From contig NZ_MZMV01000012.1 in the NCBI RefSeq assembly GCF_002210435.1, forward strand, positions 1 through 64,000: a stretch of DNA of 64,000 nt, given 5' to 3'. Both the position numbers and the translations under genes were made by a program. The notes beneath the pieces are model-generated. The model did no database searches, had not been told where the DNA came from, and worked only from the letters and a program-made list of their open reading frames with translations. This DNA comes from Micromonospora wenchangensis. GTDB taxonomy: Bacteria; Actinomycetota; Actinomycetes; Mycobacteriales; Micromonosporaceae. Below, piece after piece: positions 17,812-26,018 of this stretch; position 1 is the first letter of the stretch, and each line of letters opens with the position of its first letter.

Positions 17812-19628
17812 GACGGATGACCTCCCCAGGTCTGTTCGGATTGGACGGCAGCCGGCGTGATGCCGGCCGGGGTGGTGCTGAGTTCGTGGGCGAGTTCTTC
17901 GCGGCCGGTGGCTTGTCGCTCGCGAGCCATGGCGGCGGCGGTGTTGGCGAGGAGGGCGTCACCGGTGGTGTGCCAGCCGACGCCGGCGAAGGTGAGGGTG
18001 CCGACGATCAGGGTGGTGTCGTCGTGCTCGTCGACGAGCTGGCCGCCGGTCGGGTGCGCGTGGTCCTGGCCCTCGTGCTGCCGGTGTTGGCGGCGGGTGT
18101 CGCGCAGCAGTTGGAAGGTGACGGAGTACCGGCGGGCTTTAGTGAGGAAGTGGCCGCCGAAGCCGAGCATGTGCGCCCAGCGGCGCAGCCGGGCGTAGGG
18201 GTTGGTCGTCGGTCTGTTGGCCGGTTTGGTGTCAAGGGCGGCTTGACGGTCGGCGACGCAGACGGGGCAGGCGGCGTACCGGGTGTGGGTGCCGCAGTCG
18301 GGGCACTCCCAGCGATCGACGAAGCCGGGCCGGGGCCGGTGGTCGCGGGGCCGTTGCCAGAGGGGCACGGGGGTGCCGGTGGGTTGGCCGATGCGCCAGC
18401 AGGCGTCGACGAGGCGGGCGGTGTGGTCGCCGTCGGGGTCGGCGTGGTCGCCGATGGTGTCGGCGGTGAGCCTGACGGAGCGGTGCCCGGTTACCTCGGT
18501 GCTCTTGGTGGCGTACTTGGCAAGGTAGCCGGCAACCATGCTGTCGGTGACCTCGCCGTGGCCGTTCAGCGTGATGGGTCGGATGTCGAGCTGCTCGCCC
18601 CAGGCGATCGGCCAGCCGTCGGGCCGGTCGGGGTGGGTGGGGGTGGCGAACGCGACCTGCGCGGCGGCGTGGCGGAGCGCGTCGACGAGGTCGGCGGTGG
18701 TGAACGCGGCCGGTGGTGGGACGACGGCGGCCGGGTCGTCGGGGTCGACGCCGTCGAGGCGGACGAGGGCGTGGAAGTGGACCGCGCCGCGTGCCTGGAA
18801 CTCGGCGGCCTTGCCATGGGACAGCCGGACCGGTGGGACGGTGCGGGTGTTGCCGGCGGCGGTGACGACCTGGACGCGGGGAATGCCGCGGTGGCGGGCG
18901 AGTTTGGCGAGGTGTCGTTCCGCGGCCTGCTTGGTGCGGTGCCACAGCTCGCCCGAGAAGAGGTTCCAGACGACCTGGTGATCGTGGTCGTAGCAGTCCA
19001 GGCACAGCGGTTGACCGAGTGTGGCGTCTCCGGGTTCGTGCCTGGCCCAGCAGACGGCGGGGCGGCCGTGGGGGCAGCGGCCGGCGGCCGGGTCGGTGGC
19101 ACGGCGGGCGTGGCAGGGGTCGGGACGGCAGTCGCAGCGCTTACGGTTCCGGCAGGTGTGCTTGCGGACCGCCCGGACGTGGACCGGTCCGAACGACGGT
19201 GCGGTGAAGGTGGGGAACACCGCCGGGTGTTGGTTGACGGTGTCCGGTACGCCCTTGCCGCCGACGAGGCCGGCGCGTAGGAGTTGGTAGGCGTCGCGTT
19301 GGTAGGTGTGGGCGCAGGAGGGGCAGACGGTGGCGCGTCGGTTGCCGCAGGCGGTGTAGATGACCGCGTCGGGCATGGCGTCGGTGTGCCGCTGATCGAG
19401 AACCCGGCCGGTGGTGGGGTCGACGGTGAGGAGTTGGCCGGCGAGGCGGATGGGGCGGGTGCAGCCGGCGGCGGCGCGGACGTGCTCGATCCAGCCGAAG
19501 TAGTCCGGTCGGGTGGCGCGTTCGAAGGCGGCCCCGGCGGCGGTGTAGTCGTAGATGGGTGGGACGTCGGCGTTCGAGCCCACCCCCCGGGCCGAAGCGC
19601 GGGGGGTGAGGTCCAGCGTCGAGCCCAT
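17808..19628 (-). CDS. repSA: RepSA-type replication initiator
   Basis: 606 residues. A Cys-rich zinc-binding part (CPSCAHTY, CRNRKRCDC, CLDCYDHD) surrounds an HUH endonuclease core: AVHFHALVRLDG gives the metal-binding HxH, and YLAKYATKSTE the likely nicking Tyr. It should start rolling-circle replication of the excised element at a double-strand origin. Start ATG 19628 overlaps the stop of the preceding small gene. One of four GTCAAG-N5-CTTGAC repeats lies inside (18231-18247). Confidence 0.9.
   Translation of the reverse strand: MGSTLDLTPRASARGVGSNADVPPIYDYTAAGAAFERATRPDYFGWIEHVRAAAGCTRPIRLAGQLLTVDPTTGRVLDQRHTDAMPDAVIYTACGNRRATVCPSCAHTYQRDAYQLLRAGLVGGKGVPDTVNQHPAVFPTFTAPSFGPVHVRAVRKHTCRNRKRCDCRPDPCHARRATDPAAGRCPHGRPAVCWARHEPGDATLGQPLCLDCYDHDHQVVWNLFSGELWHRTKQAAERHLAKLARHRGIPRVQVVTAAGNTRTVPPVRLSHGKAAEFQARGAVHFHALVRLDGVDPDDPAAVVPPPAAFTTADLVDALRHAAAQVAFATPTHPDRPDGWPIAWGEQLDIRPITLNGHGEVTDSMVAGYLAKYATKSTEVTGHRSVRLTADTIGDHADPDGDHTARLVDACWRIGQPTGTPVPLWQRPRDHRPRPGFVDRWECPDCGTHTRYAACPVCVADRQAALDTKPANRPTTNPYARLRRWAHMLGFGGHFLTKARRYSVTFQLLRDTRRQHRQHEGQDHAHPTGGQLVDEHDDTTLIVGTLTFAGVGWHTTGDALLANTAAAMARERQATGREELAHELSTTPAGITPAAVQSEQTWGGHPS
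18231..18247. repeat. GTCAAG-N5-CTTGAC palindrome, copy 1
   Basis: A 17-bp interrupted palindrome inside repSA. Other copies are at 21335, 25632 (one mismatch) and 27570; I saw none outside the AICE. Confidence 0.6.
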
Positions 19629-19894
19629 CAGGCCGCAGTCCCGTTGGGGGTGCGGGTGGTGATGGTGCGTTCCGTGACGATGACCCGGCAGGCGCCGCAT
19701 TGGCGCTTGGTCGGTTCGTGCCGGTGGCAGGGGATGCGGGTGGTCTGTTCGCCGCAGCGGACGGTGACCGGTGCCCGGCAGGGTCCGCCGGGGATGACGT
19801 CGACGACGGTGCGCCGGATGTCGTACGGGTGCCCGTCGGGGTAGACGGGGCAGGTGTGGGTGGCGTGTTCGATGTCGACGATGACGATGGTCAT
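19628..19894 (-). CDS. small zinc-ribbon-like AICE protein
   Basis: 88 residues with several Cys and His (THTCPVY, GGPCRAP, VRCGEQ, KRQCGACRVIV), suggesting metal binding. It is joined by 4-base overlaps to the DUF2637 gene before it and to repSA after it, so it likely belongs to the replication module. Family not named. Confidence 0.75.
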   Translation of the reverse strand: MTIVIVDIEHATHTCPVYPDGHPYDIRRTVVDVIPGGPCRAPVTVRCGEQTTRIPCHRHEPTKRQCGACRVIVTERTITTRTPNGTAA

Positions 19895-20649
19895 TGGGCA
19901 CCACCGGTCAGGGTGATGAGGAGCTGCCCGGCGACGGCCGGAGTGACGTCGAGCCGGTCGGCCAGCTCGCCCGGGGTGATGGGTGCTCCGGTGTTCTGCT
20001 CGTGCTGAACGGCGGCGAAGCGGGCCATGGGCAGCAGGTGGGTCGGGACGTCGACCGGCTCCGGGGCCAGCATGGTGGCGGGTTGCGGCGCGACAGGCGC
20101 AGCGGCGACGGGTTCCGGCTCGGTGGGCCGGGCGACCGTGATGGGTGCCGGGTCGGTGGTGATGGCGGCCGGCGGTGCCGGTTCGGTGGTGACCTGCTCG
20201 GTCACTTGGACGTGGATGGGTTCGGCAGGCTCGGCGGCCGGCGGGGTGGGGTTGTCGCTCTTGACGGGGGCGAGGACGAGTTTCACCAGGGCCATGAAGG
20301 CCAGGGCGGGTACGGCGGACAGGAGCCACCCGGACAGGCCGGGTTTGGCGACCGCGAGTTGTGCGGCGAGGGAAAGGCCAGCGGCGGCGATGAGCAGGAA
20401 CAGCGGGTAGCCGATGGAAGCGCCGAGCCGGCGGCGTCGGCGGATGGTCAGTAGGCAGGCGATGGGGACGAGTTCGGAGATGACGGCGTTGGCCCAGCCG
20501 AACCATTCGCCGGTGCCGGTGGGGGAGTTGGCAAGGGTCCAGTCCTTGACATGGGTGAACGAGGCCGCTCCGGCGAAGCCGGCGACGGTGATGAGGATGA
20601 GGACCAGGACGACGCCCTCGATGCGGGGGCCGGCGGGTTGACGGTTCAT
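19891..20649 (-). CDS. DUF2637-type membrane protein of the AICE
   Basis: 252 residues. Four membrane segments in the first 130 residues are followed by a long Pro/Ala/Thr/Glu-rich linker, then a C-terminal helix-turn-helix-like piece (ITPGELADRLDVTPAVAGQLL). Such proteins recur next to repSA in actinobacterial elements, and a link to spread or regulation of transfer is inferred. Overlaps both neighbours by four bases. Confidence 0.82.
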   Translation of the reverse strand: MNRQPAGPRIEGVVLVLILITVAGFAGAASFTHVKDWTLANSPTGTGEWFGWANAVISELVPIACLLTIRRRRRLGASIGYPLFLLIAAAGLSLAAQLAVAKPGLSGWLLSAVPALAFMALVKLVLAPVKSDNPTPPAAEPAEPIHVQVTEQVTTEPAPPAAITTDPAPITVARPTEPEPVAAAPVAPQPATMLAPEPVDVPTHLLPMARFAAVQHEQNTGAPITPGELADRLDVTPAVAGQLLITLTGGAQ

Positions 20650-20720
20650 CGGACACCGCCCATGTAGGCCATGGCGATGCCGATGAGCAGGATGACGGCG
20701 AAAGTGATCAGGACGCCCAT
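20646..20720 (-). CDS. 24-residue single-pass membrane peptide
   Basis: MGVLITFAVILLIGIAMAYM then GGVR: one hydrophobic helix and nothing else. It fits exactly between its neighbours. Its stop overlaps the DUF2637 start by four bases, and its ATG meets the stop of the zinc-binding gene at 20720. The strict coupling argues that it is real. Confidence 0.65.
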   Translation of the reverse strand: MGVLITFAVILLIGIAMAYMGGVR

Positions 20721-21064
20721 TAGTGGCCTCCGTGGCAGTCGAGGCAGCAGCCGTAGCGGCGTGGGATGTAGTAGGGCTGCACCAGGCCGCACGTCTGACA
20801 GGTGCGGCGGGCGCGGAGCGCCTTGGTGATGGCTTCCCGTTGGGCGGGCGAGGCGGTCCGCTTCGGCTTGGCGAGGTCGAGGCGGTAGAGGTAGGCGACG
20901 CGCTTACCGCGACGCCAGAGGACCTGGCAGGCGGGTTCCTGCCCGGCGGGCCGGAGGCCGGCGGCGCGCAGTTGCCGCCGGGTAGCAAGGCCGTCGGGGG
21001 CCATCCGGTACGGATAGGTGGGCATGCCGTAGCGGCTGCCGGTCGGGTCGTAGAAGACGGTCAT
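20720..21064 (-). CDS. RRQL-motif zinc-binding AICE protein
   Basis: 114 residues. It contains TRRQLRAAGLRPAGQEP near residue 28, as in the RRQRL-motif family of actinobacterial elements, and a C-terminal zinc site (CQTCGLV ... CCLDCHGGH). A DNA- or RNA-binding role is likely. Start ATG 21064 overlaps the preceding stop. Confidence 0.82.
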   Translation of the reverse strand: MTVFYDPTGSRYGMPTYPYRMAPDGLATRRQLRAAGLRPAGQEPACQVLWRRGKRVAYLYRLDLAKPKRTASPAQREAITKALRARRTCQTCGLVQPYYIPRRYGCCLDCHGGH

Positions 21065-21360
21065 GAGCGGTCTGCCCAACGCTGTTGGGCGGCCTGGCGG
21101 GAGATGCCGAGGCGGGAGCCGATCTCGGCCCAGGAGTAGCCGAAGGCCCGCAGGCCGATGACGGCGTCACCGATGGCCCGGTCGAGGTCGGCGGAGAGGG
21201 CGACGAGGTCACGGAGTGCTTCGACGTCGCCGGTGGCGACGCGTCGGCCGTGGGCGCGGATGATGCGCCGGGTGAAGGCGGCGAACTGGTCGTTCTCGAC
21301 GACCTCCCGACGCTTCTGCCGGGGAACGGATGGCGTCAAGGACGCCTTGACGGTGCTCAC
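21061..21360 (-). CDS. helix-turn-helix AICE protein
   Basis: 99 residues with a sigma-70-region-4-like helix-turn-helix at the C-terminus (GYSWAEIGSRLGISRQAAQQRW). The GTG start overlaps the stop of the gene before (GTGA). A GTCAAG-N5-CTTGAC repeat falls on codons 4-9, so a protein bound there could affect expression of this gene. Confidence 0.8.
   Translation of the reverse strand: MSTVKASLTPSVPRQKRREVVENDQFAAFTRRIIRAHGRRVATGDVEALRDLVALSADLDRAIGDAVIGLRAFGYSWAEIGSRLGISRQAAQQRWADRS
21335..21351. repeat. GTCAAG-N5-CTTGAC palindrome, copy 2
   Basis: Perfect arms with GACGC between; just inside the start of the helix-turn-helix gene. Confidence 0.6.
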
Positions 21361-21806
21361 CGGTTCTCACCTCCGGCGGTGTGGAGGCGGTCCCACTCGG
21401 TGGCGGCGGCCTCAAGGGCGGTGACGACCTGCTCGGCGGTGCGGGTCGGGTCGTCGTTCCAGGAGTAGGGGGAGGTGTGTTCGTCGAGGAGGTAGCCGTC
21501 CTCGTCGACGAAGAACACGGGCGCGGTGGCGTCGAGGTGGTCGACCAGCACGTCGAGAGCGGTCACGTAGTCGGCGATGGTGTCGCCGTCGAGCTGGGCG
21601 AACTGCTCGACCGGGCGACCGGCGCAGGCGATGCGGATAGCCCCGGCGGCGCAGGCCGGCGGGGTGGGGATGTCGGTGGTGGGGGCGTAGTAGGTGCCCT
21701 GGTGCCAGCCGTGCCGGCGCAGGTAGAGGGCAGCCATCCGGAGCAGGTCAGCAGGGGTGACCGTTCCGGTGGTGGGTGGGTTCTGGGTAGCCTTCACGGC
21801 AGCCAC
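21357..21806 (-). CDS. DUF6197-like AICE protein
   Basis: 149 residues, soluble. The N-terminal part (TPADLLRMAALYLRRHGWHQG ... ACAAGAIRIA) matches the small DUF6197-type proteins of actinobacterial elements and phages. Function unknown. The first GTG (21806) has AAGGA only one base away. A GTG at 21797 would have better spacing and may be the true start. Confidence 0.7.
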   Translation of the reverse strand: MAAVKATQNPPTTGTVTPADLLRMAALYLRRHGWHQGTYYAPTTDIPTPPACAAGAIRIACAGRPVEQFAQLDGDTIADYVTALDVLVDHLDATAPVFFVDEDGYLLDEHTSPYSWNDDPTRTAEQVVTALEAAATEWDRLHTAGGENR

Positions 21807-21833
21807 GTCCTTTCAGAAGGGCTTGGTGGGAGG

Positions 21834-21880
21834 TCGGCGGAACCGGTCTGCTTTCCAGGGCTTGAGCCGGTTCCGTCGGC
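21834..21880 (-). terminator. intercistronic hairpin
   Basis: Stem GGAACCGG / CCGGTTCC with outer pairs, between the 69-residue gene and the DUF6197-like gene. It may attenuate transcription towards the replication module. Confidence 0.45.
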
Positions 21881-21883
21881 CGT

Positions 21884-22093
21884 TCAGTTGGTGCGGAGCC
21901 GCAGGTAGCGGCGGAATCGGGTGGGGTCGTCGGGCAGCGGCACGGGCGCGGAGGCGAAGGCGAGAATCCCGTGATCGGCGGCCAGCTTCAGGAGCGTGGC
22001 GAGTTCGGCGGGCGTGCCGACGACGAAGCGGTTGACGTATCGGGTGGTCGGTCGCGGGGCGCGACGGGCGTGGATGCGCTGTAGCAGGCTCAT
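21884..22093 (-). CDS. small hypothetical AICE protein
   Basis: 69 residues, basic at the N-terminus, with no recognised motif. Its ATG at 22093 overlaps the stop of the translocase gene (ATGA), which supports it being translated. Confidence 0.65.
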   Translation of the reverse strand: MSLLQRIHARRAPRPTTRYVNRFVVGTPAELATLLKLAADHGILAFASAPVPLPDDPTRFRRYLRLRTN

Positions 22094-22956
22094 GCGGCGG
22101 TCTCCCAGTCGACTCGGGCTCCGGTGGGTGCGGATAAGCGGGTGGGGCGACGGGTCCAGGTGGCGTAGTCGGCGATGCCGGCGATCTGGGCGTCATCGAG
22201 GTAGGCCACCTTGATGCGGCGAGGGGTGCCGCCTTCGGCGATGAGGTAGGCCGCGCCCTGGTTGGTGGGGGCGATGTCGGTGGCGGTGTAGCCCTGCTCG
22301 GCCCAGCCGTGACCGAGGACGATGTTCGAGCTGTTGGGGGTGGTGCAGCGGAACGCGGCGCGGTAGCCGAACAGGTCCCGCAGGCTGGTGGGGATGATGT
22401 CGAAGGACGGCCGCTGGGTCGCGGCGATGACGGGGATGCCGGCGGCACGTCCCCGGGCGACCAGGTCGCGGAGCAGGGCGACGAACTCTTCCTGCTCCTG
22501 CTTGCTGCCGATGGTGGCGGAGTAGAAGGCGATCTCGTCGACCAGCACCGTGATGACGGAGAGTCCGTCGAGGGCGGTGACCTTGCGACGCCCGTGGGCG
22601 CGTAGCCAGGCGTAGCGGTTGTTCATCACCGTTTGCAGGCGTCGTAGAACGTCGAGGGCGGCGGTGATGTCGGGGCCGATGAACGCGTCGGCGCAGTCCT
22701 CCCACTGACCCAGCTCGACGAGCTTGCCGTCCAGCAGTACAAGGCGGGAGTCGACGGAGAGCGCGGCGTGAGCGGCGATGGTGTTGAGGAGGCCGGACTT
22801 GCCTCCACCGGGTTCACCCCCGGCGAGGAGGTTTCGGTAGGCCAGGGTGATGTAGACGTGCTGGCCGAACTCGTCGATGCCGATGAAGATCGGGTCGAAC
22901 ATCGACAGGCCAGGCCCCACCGGAATGCCGGCGGTCGGGGCGGATGCCGTAGCCAT
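22090..22956 (-). CDS. FtsK/SpoIIIE-like DNA translocase for conjugation
   Basis: 288 residues. Walker A is GGEPGGGKSGLL near residue 50 and Walker B VITVLVDEIAFY near 140; the AATQRPS sensor segment follows. It lacks its own membrane part, which may be supplied by the gene just upstream (23045-23974). This is the TraB/TraSA-type motor that moves double-stranded element DNA between mycelial cells. ATG 22956 has AAGGAGG six bases before it. Confidence 0.92.
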   Translation of the reverse strand: MATASAPTAGIPVGPGLSMFDPIFIGIDEFGQHVYITLAYRNLLAGGEPGGGKSGLLNTIAAHAALSVDSRLVLLDGKLVELGQWEDCADAFIGPDITAALDVLRRLQTVMNNRYAWLRAHGRRKVTALDGLSVITVLVDEIAFYSATIGSKQEQEEFVALLRDLVARGRAAGIPVIAATQRPSFDIIPTSLRDLFGYRAAFRCTTPNSSNIVLGHGWAEQGYTATDIAPTNQGAAYLIAEGGTPRRIKVAYLDDAQIAGIADYATWTRRPTRLSAPTGARVDWETAA

Positions 22957-23000
22957 GGGTGCCCTCCTTGGGCGTTGGTGGGCGCGGGAAGCCACACGAA

Positions 23001-23017
23001 GGAGCCCGTAGGGCTCC
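23001..23017 (-). other. short hairpin before the translocase gene
   Basis: Perfect stem GGAGCCC / GGGCTCC with a 3-base loop, in the 88-base gap between the membrane component and the translocase. Possible attenuator. Confidence 0.4.
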
Positions 23018-23044
23018 CCGCGTCCGGGTCGGGAAGGGGTGGGA

Positions 23045-23974
23045 TCAGAGCCAGTCGGAGAGGTCGTCGGCGTCCGACGACGGCGCGGGGGCCGGCTTGC
23101 TGCCGTTGGCCGACGTGGCGGCCTGCTTCTTGGGCTGGACGGGCAGGGTGATGGTGGGGGCCTGGACGTCGGGCAGGTCCAGGGCGGTGGGGATGACCGG
23201 CGTCGGCCGGTCGGTGGCCGGGGCGTCCGGGTCGATGACGTCGGCCAGGGGAGACGTGACGGTCGCGGTGAGCACCTCGCGGCGTTTGATGTCGAACCGC
23301 AGGTACGCGGCGTTGCCATCCGAGGCCCGTTCGACCAGGACGGATGAGGCGTGGCAGGTCACGGCGATCTTGTCGAGGCGGCCTTCCAGGTCCGCCAGGG
23401 ACAGGCCGGGCCGCAGGTAGACCCAGACCCGCTCACCGACCGGGGTCGGCGTGGCCCAGAGGATCAGCGGGAGGGAACCCGACTGGTTGGCGATGATGAA
23501 CTGCGCGAAGCACACCCGCAGCCGGTGGCGCACGATCAGGCACCACACCCAGGCGACGACCTGACGGCGCAGAGCAGGAACAGCAGCCGGGACGCCGAGG
23601 ACGACGGCGACGACGGCCAGGGTGACCGGGGTCGGAGTGTGGGTGGCGAGCTGCACCCAGCCGGTGAGCAGTAGCACGGCCAGGACGATTTCCGGGGTCC
23701 ACCACCAGAGCAGCCGCAGTACCGGCCAGATGCGGACCAGGAGCCAGGCCAGCGCGCCACACGGGACGCTGACGGCCGCGCCGATGAACAGCGCGATGAT
23801 CGGGTGTACGTAGGCAGCGGCCACCACGGCAGCGAGTACGCCGATGATGACCGCAGTGAGGATGAACGCCATACGGGCGTTCCGGGCCGACGACCGGTGA
23901 ACCTTGGCCTCGATGACCGTCACGGTTCCGGTTGACTTCCGCCCGAACGAGCGGCGAGGGCTAGACTTGGACAT
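23045..23974 (-). CDS. membrane component of the transfer apparatus
   Basis: 309 residues. A basic N-terminus, four hydrophobic segments between residues 35 and 150, a soluble domain with VGERVWVYLRPGLSLADLEGRLDKI (pattern shared with FtsK-associated transfer proteins), and a Pro/Ala-rich tail ending DDLSDWL. The translocase encoded next lacks membrane helices, so this is probably its membrane partner. ATG 23974 has GGGAGG seven bases upstream, behind a conserved leader hairpin. Confidence 0.78.
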   Translation of the reverse strand: MSKSSPRRSFGRKSTGTVTVIEAKVHRSSARNARMAFILTAVIIGVLAAVVAAAYVHPIIALFIGAAVSVPCGALAWLLVRIWPVLRLLWWWTPEIVLAVLLLTGWVQLATHTPTPVTLAVVAVVLGVPAAVPALRRQVVAWVWCLIVRHRLRVCFAQFIIANQSGSLPLILWATPTPVGERVWVYLRPGLSLADLEGRLDKIAVTCHASSVLVERASDGNAAYLRFDIKRREVLTATVTSPLADVIDPDAPATDRPTPVIPTALDLPDVQAPTITLPVQPKKQAATSANGSKPAPAPSSDADDLSDWL

Positions 23975-24017
23975 GACACGTCCTCCCAAGCGATTGGGCT
24001 GGATGGGTTGGAGAGCA

Positions 24018-24053
24018 CGGGGTCGGCAGGTGTAGGAGCCAGTACCGGCCCCG
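24018..24053 (-). promoter_or_regulatory. leader hairpin, copy A
   Basis: Stem of nine pairs (one mismatch in the transcript) around a loop that reads TACTGGCTCCTACACCTG on the minus strand. The same loop recurs at 24567-24602 and its core at 24639-24669. It lies about 30 bases before the ribosome site of the gene at 23974. Confidence 0.6.
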
Positions 24054-24092
24054 CGCTCGAAATCACTCAGGCCGCCGCAGCAGCCGATGGGC

Positions 24093-24521
24093 TCAGATGC
24101 AGGCGATGAGCAGCGCGGACACCCACAGGCAGGCCGCGTGTAGGGACTGGTCCGCCAGGTACATGCCACAGATCGGGGCTTGACGGTCGGCGAAGTCGGC
24201 GCTTCCGGTGTGGATGAGCAGCCACCGCACCGGCCAACGCCGGTCGAGGATGGCGTGGGAGACGGCGGAGAAGCCGACACCGGCAGCGAGCCCGACACCC
24301 GTGACGGGCAGGTCGAGCGCGACGATGGCGATGGTCAACATGACCACCACCACGAGGTGATAGGCCACGATGTGGCCCAGCAGGTGACGCCAGCCGTCCC
24401 AGCCGGGAGCGGCCTTGTGGGCGGCCTGCTTGTCGGACTGACCGAAGACGTGATCGGCCACCTGGTGACCGGCGTAGAAGGTCGCCGCAACAACGGCGAA
24501 CACGATGGCGGAAACGAGCAT
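24093..24521 (-). CDS. small membrane protein of the AICE, DUF3307-like
   Basis: 142 residues with three to four membrane helices and conserved polar residues between them (GHQVADHVFGQSD, GHIVAYH, SAVSHAILDRRWPV). The pattern resembles DUF3307-type proteins. ATG 24521 has GGGAG eight bases upstream; a longer reading from 24608 would translate through the leader hairpin. It lies between the regulator and transfer genes. Confidence 0.75.
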   Translation of the reverse strand: MLVSAIVFAVVAATFYAGHQVADHVFGQSDKQAAHKAAPGWDGWRHLLGHIVAYHLVVVVMLTIAIVALDLPVTGVGLAAGVGFSAVSHAILDRRWPVRWLLIHTGSADFADRQAPICGMYLADQSLHAACLWVSALLIACI

Positions 24522-24566
24522 GACAACCACTCCCAACGACAATGGGCAGACGGGTTGGATGGCAGG

Positions 24567-24602
24567 CGGGGTCGGCAGGTGTAGGAGCCAGTACCGACCC
24601 CG
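24567..24602 (-). promoter_or_regulatory. leader hairpin, copy B
   Basis: Perfect nine-pair stem CGGGGTCGG / CCGACCCCG with the same 18-base loop as copy A, about 32 bases before the ribosome site of the gene at 24521. Downstream bases also match those after copy A (TCCAACCC). Confidence 0.6.
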
Positions 24603-24638
24603 CGCCATATCGAGAGGGCAACCGCAGGTTGCCGAGGG

Positions 24639-24669
24639 CCGGGAGAGTAGGAGCCAGAAACGCTCCCGG
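24639..24669 (-). promoter_or_regulatory. leader hairpin, variant copy C
   Basis: Seven-pair stem CCGGGAG / CTCCCGG; the loop keeps the 11-base core CTGGCTCCTAC on the minus strand although the stem differs. A further small hairpin (GGCAACC / GGTTGCC) lies at 24617-24633. Confidence 0.5.
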
Positions 24670-24755
24670 AACCTTGGGCGGATCAGATCAGCGGACCGTC
24701 AGGCCGCTTCGTGCGAAGACACCAGAGGCTCACACAGCACGGTGAGCGAAGAACC

Positions 24756-25076
24756 TCACTTGGCCGCCGAGGCACCAGCCTTCGGCTTCAGCGAGATGGC
24801 ACGGAACGCGACGCCGTTACGCCCGTTGGTCGCCCACGGAATGGCCTCCAACTGCTCGACAGCGACGAGCTGTCCCACCGTCACGCCCGGCTTCTCTCCC
24901 GCCGTGGTGATGGTGATGATCTCGCCACCGGTCTCGTCGAGCACGAAGACCTGGGTGGACCACATGAGCCGGCCAGTGTTCTTCTCCGACCGCTGGTTGC
25001 CGTTCTGGTCGTTCTTCGGCTCCGGGTCCCTCGTCACCTGAACCTGCTTGCTCTGGGTGTCCACGTACAGCTTCAC
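24756..25076 (-). CDS. SCO3933-family regulatory protein
   Basis: 106 residues from a GTG at 25076 with AGGAGG six bases upstream. The sequence (KLYVDTQSKQVQVTRDPEPK ... WSTQVFVLDETGGEIITIT ... LEAIPWATNGRNGVAFRA) matches the small beta-rich SCO3933-type protein conserved in Streptomyces integrative elements. It is the first gene of the long minus-strand operon and is divergent from the XRE regulator, so it shares the control region 25077-25255. Confidence 0.87.
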   Translation of the reverse strand: MKLYVDTQSKQVQVTRDPEPKNDQNGNQRSEKNTGRLMWSTQVFVLDETGGEIITITTAGEKPGVTVGQLVAVEQLEAIPWATNGRNGVAFRAISLKPKAGASAAK

Positions 25077-25190
25077 AACAAACCTCCTGTGTCTCGGGCC
25101 AGGTAGTGAGCTTGTCCCCGGTGGACTTTCTGCTCTTGGCCTCTGCGGTAAAGACTCCCGGAAAGCGGGGGACAACCCATCCGATGGGCT

Positions 25191-25241
25191 GGACGACTAT
25201 GGGACGTCTCGGCTACTTTGTAGTCGTCCTAAAGTCGTCCC
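25191..25241. promoter_or_regulatory. operator array between the divergent AICE operons
   Basis: GGACGACTA at 25191-25199, its complement TAGTCGTCC at 25221-25229, and another AGTCGTCC at 25233-25240. Together they form an inverted repeat plus an extra half-site just before the XRE gene. The likely binder is the XRE regulator itself. Confidence 0.55.
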
Positions 25242-25255
25242 TTGAGGAGTGTCCG

Positions 25256-26014
25256 ATGCCGAACGACCGGCTACGCGATGCCATCCTGCGCAACGGCCTG
25301 ACTCCCGTCGCCGTGGCGGAGCGGATCGGGGTCGACGCGAAGACCGTGGAACGCTGGATCACCCAGAATCGGACGCCGTACCCGCGTCATCGGCACGCCA
25401 TCGCGGCGATGGTGCGCGAAGACGTCCCCTATCTCTGGCCGGAGGCAGTGACCCCGGAAAGGGCATCGAAAATCGGGCAGAGCGAAATGGTCCAGCTCTA
25501 CTCCCGGCGTTCCTCGGTGCCGAACGACCTGTGGCGACGACTGATCGAACGGGCCGAGCAGCGCATCGACGTACTGGCCTATGCCGGCCTATTCCTCGTG
25601 GAGCAGGACCCGATGCTTGTCGACGTCCTGCGTCAAAAGGGCCTTGACGGCGTAACGGTGAACATCCTGCTCGGTGATCCGACCAGCGCCGCGATCGAAC
25701 GAAGGAGCGTCGAGGAGGGTGCGCCCGGCGTGATGGCCGCGAAGATCCGCCAGGTCCAGGGGTACTACAAGCGGCTTGACGATGCGCCCGGGGTGAACGT
25801 GCTCTACCACGACACGACCCTCTACAACTCGATCTACCGCTTCGACGACGAAATGCTGGTCAACATGCACGTTCTCGGTTTCCCGGCACCACACGCGCCG
25901 GTCATGCACCTACGCAAGCTCAACGGCGGCGATCTGTTCCGCACCTACTCCGACAGCTTCGATCGAGTCGTGTTGGCCTCGAAGCGCCGACCCGGCGACG
26001 AGGTGGCAGCCTAG
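25256..26014 (+). CDS. XRE-type regulator of the AICE
   Basis: 252 residues. The N-terminal helix-turn-helix (NGLTPVAVAERIGVDAKTVERW) is followed by a larger domain (from about 80) that often accompanies it in AICEs and has some features of a phospholipase-D-like fold. ATG 25256 has GAGGAG six bases upstream. It is paired with the Nudix gene and divergent from the transfer/replication operon, the place of a main switch. A one-mismatch GTCAAG-N5-CTTGAC repeat lies within it. Confidence 0.85.
   Translation: MPNDRLRDAILRNGLTPVAVAERIGVDAKTVERWITQNRTPYPRHRHAIAAMVREDVPYLWPEAVTPERASKIGQSEMVQLYSRRSSVPNDLWRRLIERAEQRIDVLAYAGLFLVEQDPMLVDVLRQKGLDGVTVNILLGDPTSAAIERRSVEEGAPGVMAAKIRQVQGYYKRLDDAPGVNVLYHDTTLYNSIYRFDDEMLVNMHVLGFPAPHAPVMHLRKLNGGDLFRTYSDSFDRVVLASKRRPGDEVAA
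25632..25648. repeat. GTCAAG-N5-CTTGAC palindrome, copy 3
   Basis: Reads GTCAAA in the left arm, so one mismatch; inside the XRE regulator gene. Confidence 0.5.
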
Positions 26015-26018
26015 AGAC

